In this document: positions 51,599-60,703 of the stretch, piece by piece
Numbering within the stretch: position 1 is the first letter of the stretch
Layout: each line of letters starts with the position of its first letter
From: Chitinophaga costaii
Lineage (GTDB): Bacteria; Bacteroidota; Bacteroidia; Chitinophagales; Chitinophagaceae
Direction of reading: 5' to 3'
NCBI RefSeq assembly: GCF_900094705.1
Contig: NZ_FMAR01000001.1
Location: 186,001-250,000 of the forward strand
DNA: 64,000 bases
Made by a program: the position numbers and the translations under genes
Notes under the pieces: generated by a model
Told to the model about the DNA's origin: nothing
The model's input: the letters and a program-made list of their open reading frames with translations, nothing else
Database searches by the model: none

Positions 51599-52097
51599 AA
51601 CGCTTCACATTGTTTTTTAAATGTACAGGCCCTTTGGGCCAATGAAGGCCCTTGATACCGCCTCGCAGATGGATAAACGGTCCGGCTGCACGCGGTATAG
51701 GTCATGGTTAATATATTATGTAAAATATAAATGTATTAACTACTATTTTTTAATACATAAATTTTCCGGGAACGATCCCAGCGCCCTCAAATTTAAACAA
51801 CAAAATGGGGATTAAACAAGGGCGTGGATAAAAAGGCTATGGGGTGGTTGGTAAGTTTTATTCCAAGCGCCGGACAGACGTTAGGTATACGTATCCTAGG
51901 CTCTCTATAGGCTTAAGGTAGGCTTTGGTATGCCTGAACCCAGGCGTTGGGTGGGCGTACTATAGGTGCTAAGCGCTTTAACCTAATCATTGGCATACTC
52001 CCATTTATTTCCGCATTACATAAATATTTTTCCCGTTGTGATAACCCACCTGCCTGCTCCTGGGTGACCTTTGCGATCGTAAAAAAACACAACCTAT
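51599..52097. promoter_or_regulatory. divergent GH31 / siderophore-receptor control region
   Basis: These 499 bases have no credible gene. The GH31 promoter lies on the left side. On the right, TTGTG near 52035 and TGACCTTTG near 52065-52073 approach the -33/-7 pattern and would serve the TonB-dependent receptor at 52098. Several short dyads lie between 51885 and 51950. I could not identify an iron-box or other known operator. Confidence 0.4.
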
Positions 52098-54572
52098 ATG
52101 AAGAAAAGGACGCACTCCGTTTGGAAAATACTATTACTTTTAGGAGCATTTTGTTGTGCTGTTCAGCCCTTATGGGCCGCTACCGAACCCGAACCTGGTG
52201 AAGAGCAATTAGGCAACATTCATGGCACTGTTCGTACTGCTGATGGCGCAGCTGCTCCTGCTGTAAACATCCTGCTGAAAGGCACTAATAAAAACGCTCA
52301 AACAGACGATAACGGCCATTATACCCTTCGCCACATTGCTGCCGGTAATTATTCCCTGGTGATTTCGCTGATGGGCTATGCCCCTGTAGAAAAAGCTGTT
52401 ACTGTACAAGCTGGCAAAAACGTTGTAGTAGACATTTTACTGGAAGTATCTAACCAGCAATTGAAAGAAGTAACCATTGCCGGTAATAAATCTAACCGCT
52501 ACACCCGCTCATCCAGCAACGACGTGGGCAAAATGCCGCTGAACCGCCTTGAAAACCCGCAATCGTACGCGGTAATTCCCAAAGAATTGCTCAATGACCA
52601 GATAGCCATTACTCAGGACGATGCCCTGCAAAATGCCACTGGCCTTACGAAAATGTGGGACGCCGTAGGCCGCCCCGGCAGCGGTGGCAGTTTTTATACC
52701 CTGCGCGGCTTCATTACTTCCAGCAATTTCCGTAACGGGATGCCCGGTACCGCAGAAGCCAAGATCGATAATGTGAATACCGAAAGCATAGAAGTGCTTA
52801 AAGGCCCATCCGCCACCCTCTTTGGCAGCAGCCTTACCTCCTACGGTGGTCTTATTAACCGCGTTACCAAAAAACCTTACGATAGCCGTGGTGGCGAAGT
52901 GGCTTATACCACGGGCAGTTATGGCCTGAACCGCTTGTCTGCAGACCTGAATACTCCTTTGGACAGTGCCCACCAGGTGCTTTTCCGCCTCAATACGGCT
53001 TATACTACCCAGAACTCTTGGCAAGACAATGGCTTTTCTAAAAACCTGGCCATTGCCCCCAGCCTTACCTATAATGTGAACGACCGCCTCAGCTTCCAGT
53101 TCGACGCCGAAATCTATAATGGCAAGAGTACAGGCTTCCCTATGTTTTTCTTCCCGTATTGGTCTACTGTACAGGCCTTTGGCGTGAGCAGTGCCGATAA
53201 GCTGAATATCGACTACTACCGTTCCTATAACAGTAACGACCAGGTGATCACCAACAACAACTATAATTTCTTTGGTGAAATGCGGTATAAACTATCTGAC
53301 AACTGGACTTCCCGTACCCTGGTAACCACCAGCCGTAACAGTTCTGAAGGCGCGATGAGCTACTTTTACCTGCTACCAGGCAACGATAGTGTGGCCCGCA
53401 TGACCTGGAAACCGGAAGGTTATGATAACAGCCTGGATATCCAGGAGAATATTAATGGCGATTTTAAGATAGGCAGCCTGCGCAACCGCCTGGTAGTTGG
53501 CCTGGATTTTTATCACTATAACTCCAACATTTACTACCGCGAATTCCAGGGCAACTGGAATGGTACACCTACGACCGACTTCTTCGATGTAGTGCCGCTA
53601 AATGGCAATAGTCCTAATTATGGCAACTTTAACCACGACAAGGTGAGTGAGGCGTATAATTCACTGCCTACTGCCCCTTACGCTTACACTATCATTTATA
53701 AAACCAACACCTACAGCGCTTATGCCAGCGATGTGCTGAACATCACCGATCGCCTCACGGCGCTGCTGGCCCTGCGTTTCGACTATTTCGATAACAAAGG
53801 TTCTTACAACACCCAAACGGGCAAGATAAACCCAGGCACCCAATACGATCAGAAAACCCTGTCGCCCAAATTCGGGCTGGTGTATCAGGTAGTGAAGGAT
53901 AAAGTAAGCCTGTTTGGTAATTACCAGAATGGCTTTACTAACGTACAAGGCACAGACTCTGCCGGCAATACGTTTAAACCAGAACAGGCTAACCAGTGGG
54001 AAGGCGGTGTAAAAACTGCCCTCCTGGATGGTAAGCTGAACCTGACCGTGAGCTACTACGATATTGCAGTAAAAGATATTGTTCGCTCAGATCCTGACCA
54101 TCCGAACTTCTCTATCCAGAACGGTACCCAGAAGAGCAAGGGTATTGAGGGCGAGATTGCTGCCAATCCGATTTCCGGACTGAATATAATAGCCGGTTAT
54201 GCTTACAACGATAGCAAATACGAACGGTCTACTGCCATTACTGAGGGCCGCCGCCCTAGTACTGCCGGCCCGGCAAACCTGGCCAACCTCTGGATCAGCT
54301 ACCGCATTCCCGCCGGGGCAGTGAAAGGCCTGGGCTTTGGTTTCGGAGGCAACTATGCCAGCGACAATAAAATCATTAATTCTACTAACCAGGGCGTTTT
54401 TATCCTGCCCAGTTACACGGTGATGAATGCCAGCATCTCCTACGATCGGGCTAAATACCGCCTGGCATTAAAGATGAATAATCTGACCGATAAGAAATAT
54501 TATACCGGCTACTCCACCATCAACCCGCAGATGCTGCGCCAGGTGGTAGGTAGTATTTCCCTCCGGTTCTAA
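52098..54572 (+). CDS. TonB-dependent siderophore receptor
   Basis: This is an 824-residue outer-membrane receptor. A signal peptide (about 1-26) is followed by a carboxypeptidase-regulatory-like domain (about 38-115; GNIHGTVRTADGAAAPAVNI), the plug (GKMPLNRLENPQSYAVIPKE; VLKGPSATLFGSS) and a barrel ending QVVGSISLRF. The plug sequence with TLRGFITSS matches the FhuE/FecA-like siderophore group rather than SusC. It imports ferric siderophores using TonB energy. It has no STN domain. A terminator follows directly, so it is monocistronic. Confidence 0.92.
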   Translation: MKKRTHSVWKILLLLGAFCCAVQPLWAATEPEPGEEQLGNIHGTVRTADGAAAPAVNILLKGTNKNAQTDDNGHYTLRHIAAGNYSLVISLMGYAPVEKAVTVQAGKNVVVDILLEVSNQQLKEVTIAGNKSNRYTRSSSNDVGKMPLNRLENPQSYAVIPKELLNDQIAITQDDALQNATGLTKMWDAVGRPGSGGSFYTLRGFITSSNFRNGMPGTAEAKIDNVNTESIEVLKGPSATLFGSSLTSYGGLINRVTKKPYDSRGGEVAYTTGSYGLNRLSADLNTPLDSAHQVLFRLNTAYTTQNSWQDNGFSKNLAIAPSLTYNVNDRLSFQFDAEIYNGKSTGFPMFFFPYWSTVQAFGVSSADKLNIDYYRSYNSNDQVITNNNYNFFGEMRYKLSDNWTSRTLVTTSRNSSEGAMSYFYLLPGNDSVARMTWKPEGYDNSLDIQENINGDFKIGSLRNRLVVGLDFYHYNSNIYYREFQGNWNGTPTTDFFDVVPLNGNSPNYGNFNHDKVSEAYNSLPTAPYAYTIIYKTNTYSAYASDVLNITDRLTALLALRFDYFDNKGSYNTQTGKINPGTQYDQKTLSPKFGLVYQVVKDKVSLFGNYQNGFTNVQGTDSAGNTFKPEQANQWEGGVKTALLDGKLNLTVSYYDIAVKDIVRSDPDHPNFSIQNGTQKSKGIEGEIAANPISGLNIIAGYAYNDSKYERSTAITEGRRPSTAGPANLANLWISYRIPAGAVKGLGFGFGGNYASDNKIINSTNQGVFILPSYTVMNASISYDRAKYRLALKMNNLTDKKYYTGYSTINPQMLRQVVGSISLRF

Positions 54573-54596
54573 CTTCTTAACTAATGTTCCATAAAT

Positions 54597-54637
54597 ACCG
54601 CCAGTGTGGCCGGAAACGGCAGGCTGGCGGTTTTTTT
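54597..54637 (+). terminator. terminator of the siderophore receptor gene
   Basis: ACCGCCAG (54597-54604) pairs with CTGGCGGT (54624-54631). An inner CCG/CGG stem closes the loop, and a run of seven or eight T follows. It lies 25 bases after the stop. Confidence 0.88.
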
Positions 54638-54827
54638 ATGTTCTTTTTTCGCCACAGCCCCGCTCCCCACTGCTTCCCTTGAAAACAGCAGGTATTTTTT
54701 ACAATAAATTGCAAATCAATAACTTATGCAATACCATTTTATTTATGGCCCACCTCCCCACTTGTAATCGATTTGTTAAAACAATGATTTCCAACGTGCT
54801 GGGTTTTCAGCAAAAAGCAGAATGTCG

Positions 54828-54835
54828 TATATTTG
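54828..54835 (+). promoter_or_regulatory. -7 box of the L,D-transpeptidase gene
   Basis: TATATTTG is a good match to the TAnnTTTG consensus. It gives a leader of about 115 bases before the coding start, which contains the hairpin at 54850-54868. Confidence 0.5.
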
Positions 54836-54959
54836 CAGTACTATCTTATCACACCCTCCCGGTGTGATCCTATGTAACGAGTGATATTGTCCTGGCCAAT
54901 TTAGTTTTAGTAGCGCTTAACCCTTCATTGTCCTGGCTATATCTCAAAAATGAACTGCA

Positions 54960-55703
54960 ATGAATAAAAACTTGAAACAAGGCTTGTTTCCCGTACTACT
55001 CCTTACGAGTTCATTGGTGGCTTTATCATCCGGCAAGCCAAAGAATGCCCGGAGTCAAGCGTCTGCTATTGTAAAAACAGCGGCCGCTAAACCCGCGCGG
55101 GCAGCCAATATGGCCGCCGTGTATGATAGCTTGCAACTGAATGCTATGGGGCTTTCTGAAGGTGCGTTTTTCGCAGCAGTGGAAGGACTGCGGCAGTTGA
55201 TCGCTGAAGGTAAATTGCACAATGACAGCATTATTTCCATCGTGGATTTTAGCCTGCCTTCTACCGAGAAGCGGCTGTTTGTCATAGACCTTGACCATAA
55301 AAGATTGTTGTTTAACACCCTGGTATCGCATGGGAAAAACTCCGGAGTGAATAATGCGACGTCTTTTTCCAACAAGCCCAATAGCTTTAAAAGCAGCCTT
55401 GGTTTTTACATCACTGGCGACACCTATCCCGGTAAGCATGGCCTGTCTATGCGCCTGGTGGGGGAAGAACATGGTATTAACGACAACGCCCTGCGCCGCG
55501 GTATTGTGATGCACAGCGCCGATTATGTGAATGATGATATGGCGCGCAATAGCGGACGTATAGGCCGCAGTGAAGGCTGCCCTGCAATACCAGCGGAAGT
55601 GAGCAATGATATTATTAATACCATCAGCAACGGTAGTTGCCTGTTTATGTACAGCCCCAACCCGTTCTACCTTAAGCATTCCCGCTATCTGCCGCGAGCC
55701 TGA
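54960..55703 (+). CDS. murein L,D-transpeptidase catalytic-domain family protein
   Basis: This 247-residue protein has an N-terminal signal (about 1-25). VIDLDHKRLLFNTLVSHGK, GLSMRLVGEEHGIND, IVMHSADYVND and GRSEGCPAIP are the signatures of the YkuD_2-type L,D-transpeptidase branch. His in HSADY and Cys in SEGCPAI are catalytic. It links or trims peptidoglycan stem peptides or attaches proteins in the periplasm. The protein ends soon after the Cys motif, as in other members. A leader hairpin and downstream terminator frame the gene. Confidence 0.9.
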   Translation: MNKNLKQGLFPVLLLTSSLVALSSGKPKNARSQASAIVKTAAAKPARAANMAAVYDSLQLNAMGLSEGAFFAAVEGLRQLIAEGKLHNDSIISIVDFSLPSTEKRLFVIDLDHKRLLFNTLVSHGKNSGVNNATSFSNKPNSFKSSLGFYITGDTYPGKHGLSMRLVGEEHGINDNALRRGIVMHSADYVNDDMARNSGRIGRSEGCPAIPAEVSNDIINTISNGSCLFMYSPNPFYLKHSRYLPRA

Positions 55704-56114
55704 TAACATGCAAATCTGTATAGTAACTGCCCCAAAAGGGGTTGCTTCAAAAAAAAACAAGCGGGTGTCTTATTAATTAATGAGACACCCGCTTGTTTTA
55801 TATATGCCCCTTTATGGTTAAAATAGCTGGTAGGCCTTATGGCTGGAGGGCCTGATAATGCTGGATGTTGTAGTTTTCCTGTTGGCGGATATTGCGCTTC
55901 ATATGCCGGCGAAGCCGCTATCTGGCTCGCCCGACCTTCTCAGTCGTATTCTTATTTTACTGGAGAAAAAACTTATGCGAACTTTTGGGGTGCAATACTT
56001 TTTCAAGCGATGGAACTTTTACTTTCCCTATCAATATAACTGGGGGCCTGGTGTTGTGCGGCATCAGGAGTTGCCTGCCCTTGCAAGGCCGCTGCCATAT
56101 TATCGCTAATTACC
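55704..56114. other. gap with terminator and no recognised gene
   Basis: The first part holds the transpeptidase terminator. From 55800 to 56110 there are several overlapping short open frames (up to 83 codons), none with a recognisable protein pattern or upstream signal. It may be a degraded gene; I see nothing I can name. Confidence 0.4.
55754..55799 (+). terminator. terminator of the L,D-transpeptidase gene
   Basis: AAAACAAGCGGGTGTCT pairs with AGACACCCGCTTGTTTT across an AT-rich loop. The stem is long and perfect with flanking A and T runs. Confidence 0.9.
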
Positions 56115-57584
56115 TTAGCGGCCTTGGGATGCAACTCCTTTCTTTGAGATCAGCAGCAGGCCCAGGTAAGTAAGTCCTGCATTGATGAGCAGCAGCTCCA
56201 CCCCTATCTGGTAGCCATTAAACCATGCCTTGGAATACAGGGACAAGATATAAGTGAGTACCGGAGCTACCAGGCAGATCACCAGTACCGCCGGGCTTTC
56301 CCGGATGCTGCGTTTGCTGAAAATGCCAAATACGAAAAGTCCCAGCAATGGCCCATAGGTATAGCCTGCTAGCGAAAGAATGGTATCGATAATAGATTTT
56401 TTGTTCAGTGCTTTAAACAGCAGCACGCAGAGAAAAAAGATAAGGGCCATGCTGAGGTGTACGGTATGGCGGGTGCGGGTGCGGCTTTTTTCGCTCAGGT
56501 CTTCCCTTCTTTTTAATCCCAGGATGTCTATGCAGAACGAAGCCGTAAGTGCAGTGAGTGCTCCGTCTGCGCTGGGAAACAGGGCAGAGATCAGCCCGAT
56601 GATAAACACGAAAGACACTACACCAGGAAGGCCGGAAAGCAGGGCCACCGTGGGAAACAAATCGTCGCCCTTGGCTACGATGGCCGGGGTGGCATCCTGA
56701 AACAGGTAGAGCAATCCTCCGAGAAACAGGAACAATACATTTACAATCACCATCACCATGCTGAAGGTGATCATATTTTTCTGGGAATCTTTAAGGCTGC
56801 GCACACTAATATTTTTCTGCATCATTTCCTGGTCTAACCCCGTCATGGCCACGGTAATAAAAGCCCCGCCCAGTATTTGTTTCAGCCAGAAGCCGCCCGC
56901 ACTCACCTGGGTGTCGAACACGCGGGTGTATCCTTTAGCCTGCAGGGCCGTCCAGGTATCGCCTACGCCTATATGCAGGTGGGCCATGATGTAGTAAATA
57001 CATACCAGCAGGCCAAGCAGCATAAAAGTAGTTTGCAGGGTATCCGTAAATACAATGGTTTTTACCCCACCTTCAAAGGTGTAGAGCAAGATCATAAGCA
57101 GCAGTACAAAGGTGGTGATGGCAAAGGGTATGCCCAGCCGGTCCAGGATAAATACTTGCAGCACGTTGATCACCAGGTATAGGCGGGCCGTAGCGCCTAC
57201 GGTGCGGGAAATGATGAAAAAGAATGCGCCGGTTTTATATGCCCAGCTTCCAAAGCGATGCTCCAGGTAGCGGTAAATGGAGGTAAGCTGCATACGGTAG
57301 TAAATGGGTAGCAGCACATATGCCACGATGAAGTAGCCGAAGAAGTAACCGATAACTACCTGTAGGTAATTGAAGTTGGAAATGCCCACCTTGCCCGGCA
57401 CACTTACAAACGTAACCCCGCTCAGCGAGGTACCGATCATGCCAAAGGCCACCAGCATCCAGTTACTATTGCGGTTGCCGATAAAAAAAGAATCGTTGTT
57501 GGCATTGCGGCTGGTGTACCAGGCTACGCCCAGCAAAATGCAGAAATAGGCGGATACCAGCAGGAGCAGTAAGGTAGCGGACAT
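56115..57584 (-). CDS. sodium:solute symporter (SSS family)
   Basis: This 489-residue protein has about thirteen membrane segments. The family start is SAYFCILLGVAWYTSRN, FFIGNRNSNWMLVAFGMIGTSLSGVTF, and the following SVPGKVG and YLEHRFG fit. QMMQKNISVRSLKDSQKNM is the conserved loop before helix 7. Members take up sugars, amino acids or organic acids with sodium. The substrate is not clear, though this subgroup in Bacteroidota is often near sialic-acid or sugar genes, none of which are here. Full length. Confidence 0.92.
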   Translation of the reverse strand: MSATLLLLLVSAYFCILLGVAWYTSRNANNDSFFIGNRNSNWMLVAFGMIGTSLSGVTFVSVPGKVGISNFNYLQVVIGYFFGYFIVAYVLLPIYYRMQLTSIYRYLEHRFGSWAYKTGAFFFIISRTVGATARLYLVINVLQVFILDRLGIPFAITTFVLLLMILLYTFEGGVKTIVFTDTLQTTFMLLGLLVCIYYIMAHLHIGVGDTWTALQAKGYTRVFDTQVSAGGFWLKQILGGAFITVAMTGLDQEMMQKNISVRSLKDSQKNMITFSMVMVIVNVLFLFLGGLLYLFQDATPAIVAKGDDLFPTVALLSGLPGVVSFVFIIGLISALFPSADGALTALTASFCIDILGLKRREDLSEKSRTRTRHTVHLSMALIFFLCVLLFKALNKKSIIDTILSLAGYTYGPLLGLFVFGIFSKRSIRESPAVLVICLVAPVLTYILSLYSKAWFNGYQIGVELLLINAGLTYLGLLLISKKGVASQGR

Positions 57585-57602
57585 GTTATAACGTACCGTT
57601 TT

Positions 57603-58106
57603 TCAGGGTTGGCGCAGTAAGCGCTGCCAGCCAAGGAGCGGATCGCCAAAAATAGGGAGAAATGCGGATTTTTTGCGGCTATTTGTGGGCACCGCGGCAC
57701 GTAGGCGGTTTTCCACTTCTTTAAAATGCGCTAGTTCCTGGGAAATGATGAAGGAGGCAAACATACCCTTACCAACTACCTGCAGGCATTTCCGCTGCCG
57801 CTTTATCTTGGTCTGTGCGCTGAAGGGAATGCGCATTTCGCTGCTGCCTGACTCCTGCCTGGCCACAAAGTCTTCGCCCAGTTGCAGTTGGTATCCTTTG
57901 GCGAGTAAATGATTGCTGTAAAATACTTAGACCATTAAAAAAGCGAGAATCGCCATCGGTACGCCGCAGGTTTGTGCGAAGGCATATAAGTTGCGGCCAT
58001 GCTGAAAACAAAAATAACGTATAGCCAGCATTACCCGCCACCAGGTGTTGCGCATGTAGCAGCGCGGGCCTTCGGGGGGAATTTTATAAACCTGTACAAT
58101 TTGCAT
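57603..58106 (-). pseudogene. small membrane-protein gene with in-frame stop
   Basis: From ATG 58106 the frame gives MQIVQVYKIPPEGPRC and a hydrophobic segment ending PMAILAFLMV. It meets TAA at 57929-57927 and then stays open in the same frame for 107 more codons (VFYSNHLLAKGYQLQLGEDF ... LLRQP). The second part has a basic, soluble character and is too orderly to be chance. I read it as one gene of about 167 codons split by a nonsense mutation, or two genes if the stop is original. The start MQ..KI-PPEGPR resembles the start of the next gene upstream. Family unknown. Confidence 0.5.
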
Positions 58107-58120
58107 GCGTGGGTTATCGG

Positions 58121-58459
58121 TTAGCGGTGGTTAAGCAATGAAAGCAAGTTGCTGATTAGCTGCATACCGGTGAGTTTCAAATATACATTGAGCAGCACTA
58201 TGCCCCAGAAAAGATACAGGAAATATTTTTTGCGGGGTTTTAAAAATTTGCTTCGGTGGGTATTGATCACCCGGTTAGGCAGCCCTATGATAAATAGAAT
58301 AAGACAGGCATAAGGGTCGTTGCAGACCCGGTCTTTCCAAATGTAATACTCTACCAGCCAATATACCAGCACAATCATCACCATCATTATGATGGATATT
58401 TTATGGGAGCGAAAGCTCTACGTACGCACCCCTTCGGGGGATAATTTTAATTGTTGCAT
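58121..58459 (-). pseudogene. small membrane-protein gene with in-frame stop (or shorter CDS from 58387)
   Basis: ATG 58459 begins MQQLKLSPEGVRT, then TAG at 58420-58418, and the same frame continues SFRSHKISII into an 88-residue frame starting at ATG 58387. That part has two hydrophobic segments (MIVLVYWLVEYYIW; YLFWGIVLLNVYLKL) around a basic loop. The N-terminal SPEGVR motif matches the gene downstream, so both probably start this way in the intact form. If the internal ATG is used, an 88-residue two-helix membrane protein is made. No known family. Confidence 0.5.
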
Positions 58460-58500
58460 GTATAGGAGATAGAAATGAAAACAATATACATTTTCCTTTT

Positions 58501-59244
58501 TTAAAACGGCAGCAGGTGTTCACACTCCATCACCGCTAGCAGCACCCAGGCCAGCAGCAGCGCCAGGATAAGGGGGCGGCACAGAGGCCCCCATTGGGAA
58601 CGCTGCATCACCTGCGCACAGAGCAGCAATACCAGCAATAGCAACACCAGCAATGGCAGGTGTATATACCAGGCCACCACGCCCAGGCCTGCCAGGGAAG
58701 CCAGGCCCAGCGTTACTACCTTCCAGCGGGCGGGCCGGCTCATGGTAAGAGATGGGCTGCCCTTGCCGCGGGTGGCTTTATGGCCGCCTTCCGCATGCCG
58801 GGCCTGCCAGGTGGCCAGCGCTACGGCCATGTGCCCGAAAGATTCCATACTGCGGGGAATAAGTATATCCGGCCGCCCCTTATGGCGCAGCACCCGCAGG
58901 CCATGCACTGTAAGCCGCAGGGAGCGGATGTCGCTAAAGGGCACGTATACTTCCCTTATGCCCAGCAGGGTAAAGCCTTCGCTACTAAGCTGCATGCCTT
59001 TATACAACATCCCTTGGTGGCGCTTACCCGCTGCCTGCCAGGCCCACCAGGCCAGTAGCGGCAGCCCGCAGGCGGCAAGCCACAGGTGGCTACCCAGGCC
59101 TTGCAGGCGGTGGTAATGTAGCAGGTGAAACAGCATTACACAAAAACAACTGAAAATCATGACCGACAGCCCCACGCTGACCAGGTGCAGCCGGAAAGGA
59201 CGCGGGTCATAGGGCCCGTTCTGATAGGATTTCATGGTATACAT
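58501..59244 (-). CDS. membrane protein of unknown function
   Basis: This 247-residue protein has two N-terminal helices (about 24-45, 52-68), a soluble PH-like stretch (MQLSSEGFTLLGIREVYVPFSDIRSLRL), then two or three C-terminal helices (about 175-245, very Leu-rich). The layout of paired helices plus a PH-like domain resembles YcxB-type or bacterial-PH membrane proteins. I do not make a firm assignment. A second Met four codons in is an alternative start. It is upstream of, and in the same orientation as, the two interrupted small membrane genes. Confidence 0.65.
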   Translation of the reverse strand: MYTMKSYQNGPYDPRPFRLHLVSVGLSVMIFSCFCVMLFHLLHYHRLQGLGSHLWLAACGLPLLAWWAWQAAGKRHQGMLYKGMQLSSEGFTLLGIREVYVPFSDIRSLRLTVHGLRVLRHKGRPDILIPRSMESFGHMAVALATWQARHAEGGHKATRGKGSPSLTMSRPARWKVVTLGLASLAGLGVVAWYIHLPLLVLLLLVLLLCAQVMQRSQWGPLCRPLILALLLAWVLLAVMECEHLLPF

Positions 59245-59309
59245 CTAAAGTGGGTATAGGTATGCGGGTTATAATGCAAGGTATAAAAAAAATAAGGCCT
59301 AATACCCCC

Positions 59310-59317
59310 TATATTTG
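59310..59317 (+). promoter_or_regulatory. -7 box of dinB
   Basis: TATATTTG fits the consensus TAnnTTTG. It overlaps the TTG codon at 59315 that would extend the reading frame, so translation must begin downstream, at ATG 59339. Confidence 0.55.
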
Positions 59318-59338
59318 CAAGGCAAGGACGGGTATTTT

Positions 59339-60445
59339 ATGGATACGGAACAGCAGCAACAACAGCGGAAGATCATCCATATCGATATGGATGCGTTTTA
59401 TGCTTCGGTGGAGCAGCGCGACTTTCCCGAATACCGGGGAAAGCCGCTGGTGGTGGGCGGATTGCCGGAAGGGCGGGGCGGCGTGGTGGCTACGGCCAGT
59501 TATGAGGCCCGCAAGTTTGGCGTGCGTTCGGCCATGCCTTCCAAACGTGCCCTGCTGCTATGCCCCACGGCTATTTTTGTAAGGCCCCGCTTTGCTGCTT
59601 ATAAAGAAGTGTCTGCCCGCATCCGCGAAATTTTTAGCCGTTATACGGACCTGATAGAACCCCTATCGCTGGATGAAGCTTACCTGGACGTAACCGCAGA
59701 TAAATTGCACATTGGCTCTGCACTGGAAATAGCGCGACTTATAAAACAAGCCATTCACGACGAACTGCAACTCACGGCATCGGCAGGGGTGTCTGTCAAT
59801 AAATTTGTAGCCAAGATAGCCAGTGATCTCGAAAAACCGGATGGACTTACCTTCATCGGGCCATCGGCCATTACCGGTTTTATGGAAAACCTGCCCGTAG
59901 AAAAATTTCACGGCGTGGGTAAGGTTACCGCAGAAAAAATGAAACAAATGCAACTTCACTCCGGGGCCGATTTAAAAAAATTGACGGAGGCTACGTTGGT
60001 GCATCATTTTGGCAAGGTGGGTCATTTTTATTACCAGATAGTAAGAGGCATAGATAACCGGCCCGTGGAGCCGCACCGCGAAACAAAATCAGTAGGGGCA
60101 GAAGATACTTTTGCGGCAGACCTGGAAGCGCCGGAAGATATGTATGCTGAGCTGGCCCGCATTGCCACACTGGTACAGGAAAGGCTGCGCCGCCACCAAC
60201 TGAAAGGGCGCACCCTTACGCTGAAGATTAAGTATTTTGATTTTCAGCAGATCACCCGCAACTATTCTTTTCCTCAACCCATGGACGATGTTAACACTAT
60301 CCTGGATACCGCTAAAAAATTATTAGCGGCTACCCTGCCGGATGGCAAGCCTATAAGGCTGCTGGGTATTACCATTTCTAATTTCGGCGAAGCGCCTGAC
60401 AAAAAAAGAAGACCCGGCAATCCGGATCAACTATCCATGTTCTGA
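59339..60445 (+). CDS. dinB: DNA polymerase IV (Y family)
   Basis: This is 368 residues from ATG 59339. The catalytic palm has IDMDAFYASVE (first metal ligand), SLDEAYLDV (Asp-Glu pair) and VATASYEARKFGVRSAMPS. The finger, thumb and little-finger domains follow, and the C-terminus QLSMF is a canonical sliding-clamp binding peptide. It copies past damaged bases. The start was chosen because the earlier in-frame TTG lies inside the -7 box. The palm, thumb and clamp motifs all appear intact. Confidence 0.94.
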   Translation: MDTEQQQQQRKIIHIDMDAFYASVEQRDFPEYRGKPLVVGGLPEGRGGVVATASYEARKFGVRSAMPSKRALLLCPTAIFVRPRFAAYKEVSARIREIFSRYTDLIEPLSLDEAYLDVTADKLHIGSALEIARLIKQAIHDELQLTASAGVSVNKFVAKIASDLEKPDGLTFIGPSAITGFMENLPVEKFHGVGKVTAEKMKQMQLHSGADLKKLTEATLVHHFGKVGHFYYQIVRGIDNRPVEPHRETKSVGAEDTFAADLEAPEDMYAELARIATLVQERLRRHQLKGRTLTLKIKYFDFQQITRNYSFPQPMDDVNTILDTAKKLLAATLPDGKPIRLLGITISNFGEAPDKKRRPGNPDQLSMF

Positions 60446-60562
60446 GCACGCATAATAGCATTCATTATATGCAAAAGCCTTGCAAGCAAGGTATTCAGAA
60501 AAAGATTTTTTTTGCGGCCCGTTCTTTGTTTTACTTCCCACAATTAGTTTATTTTAGCCGCG

Positions 60563-60603
60563 AAACGAATGCCCACGCAGCAATGAGTGTGCGTTCGTTT
60601 TTT
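60563..60603 (+). terminator. terminator-like hairpin downstream of dinB
   Basis: AAACGAATGCCCAC and GTGTGCGTTCGTTT form a 14-position stem with one mismatch and a 10-base loop, followed by TTTTT-like sequence. It lies about 120 bases past the dinB stop and could end that transcript. Confidence 0.6.
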
Positions 60604-60703
60604 GCATTATTTACATACGCTTTATTTTATCATATACCGCATTTTTTCACCCGGCAGGAGGAGCGGTTATGTGCAACCTTAGATAGACAAACATTACAAC
60701 GCA

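Larger units (their letters stand above)
54573..54959 (+). promoter_or_regulatory. intergenic region with L,D-transpeptidase leader
   Basis: These 387 bases contain the receptor terminator (54597-54637), a -7 box at 54828-54835 and, in the resulting leader, a hairpin TCACACC/GGTGTGA with a 5-base loop at 54850-54868. No gene is seen. Confidence 0.5.

Noticed and set aside
50690..51655. 321-codon plus-strand frame opposite the GH31 gene
   Set aside because: Antisense shadow of a full-length glycoside hydrolase with an intact active site.
55858..56109. 83-codon frame before the symporter as a gene
   Set aside because: No family resemblance, and it overlaps other short frames; not enough to call a gene.
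59315..59338. TTG start for dinB
   Set aside because: The codon lies inside the -7 promoter box, and the family-typical start is the ATG 24 bases later.
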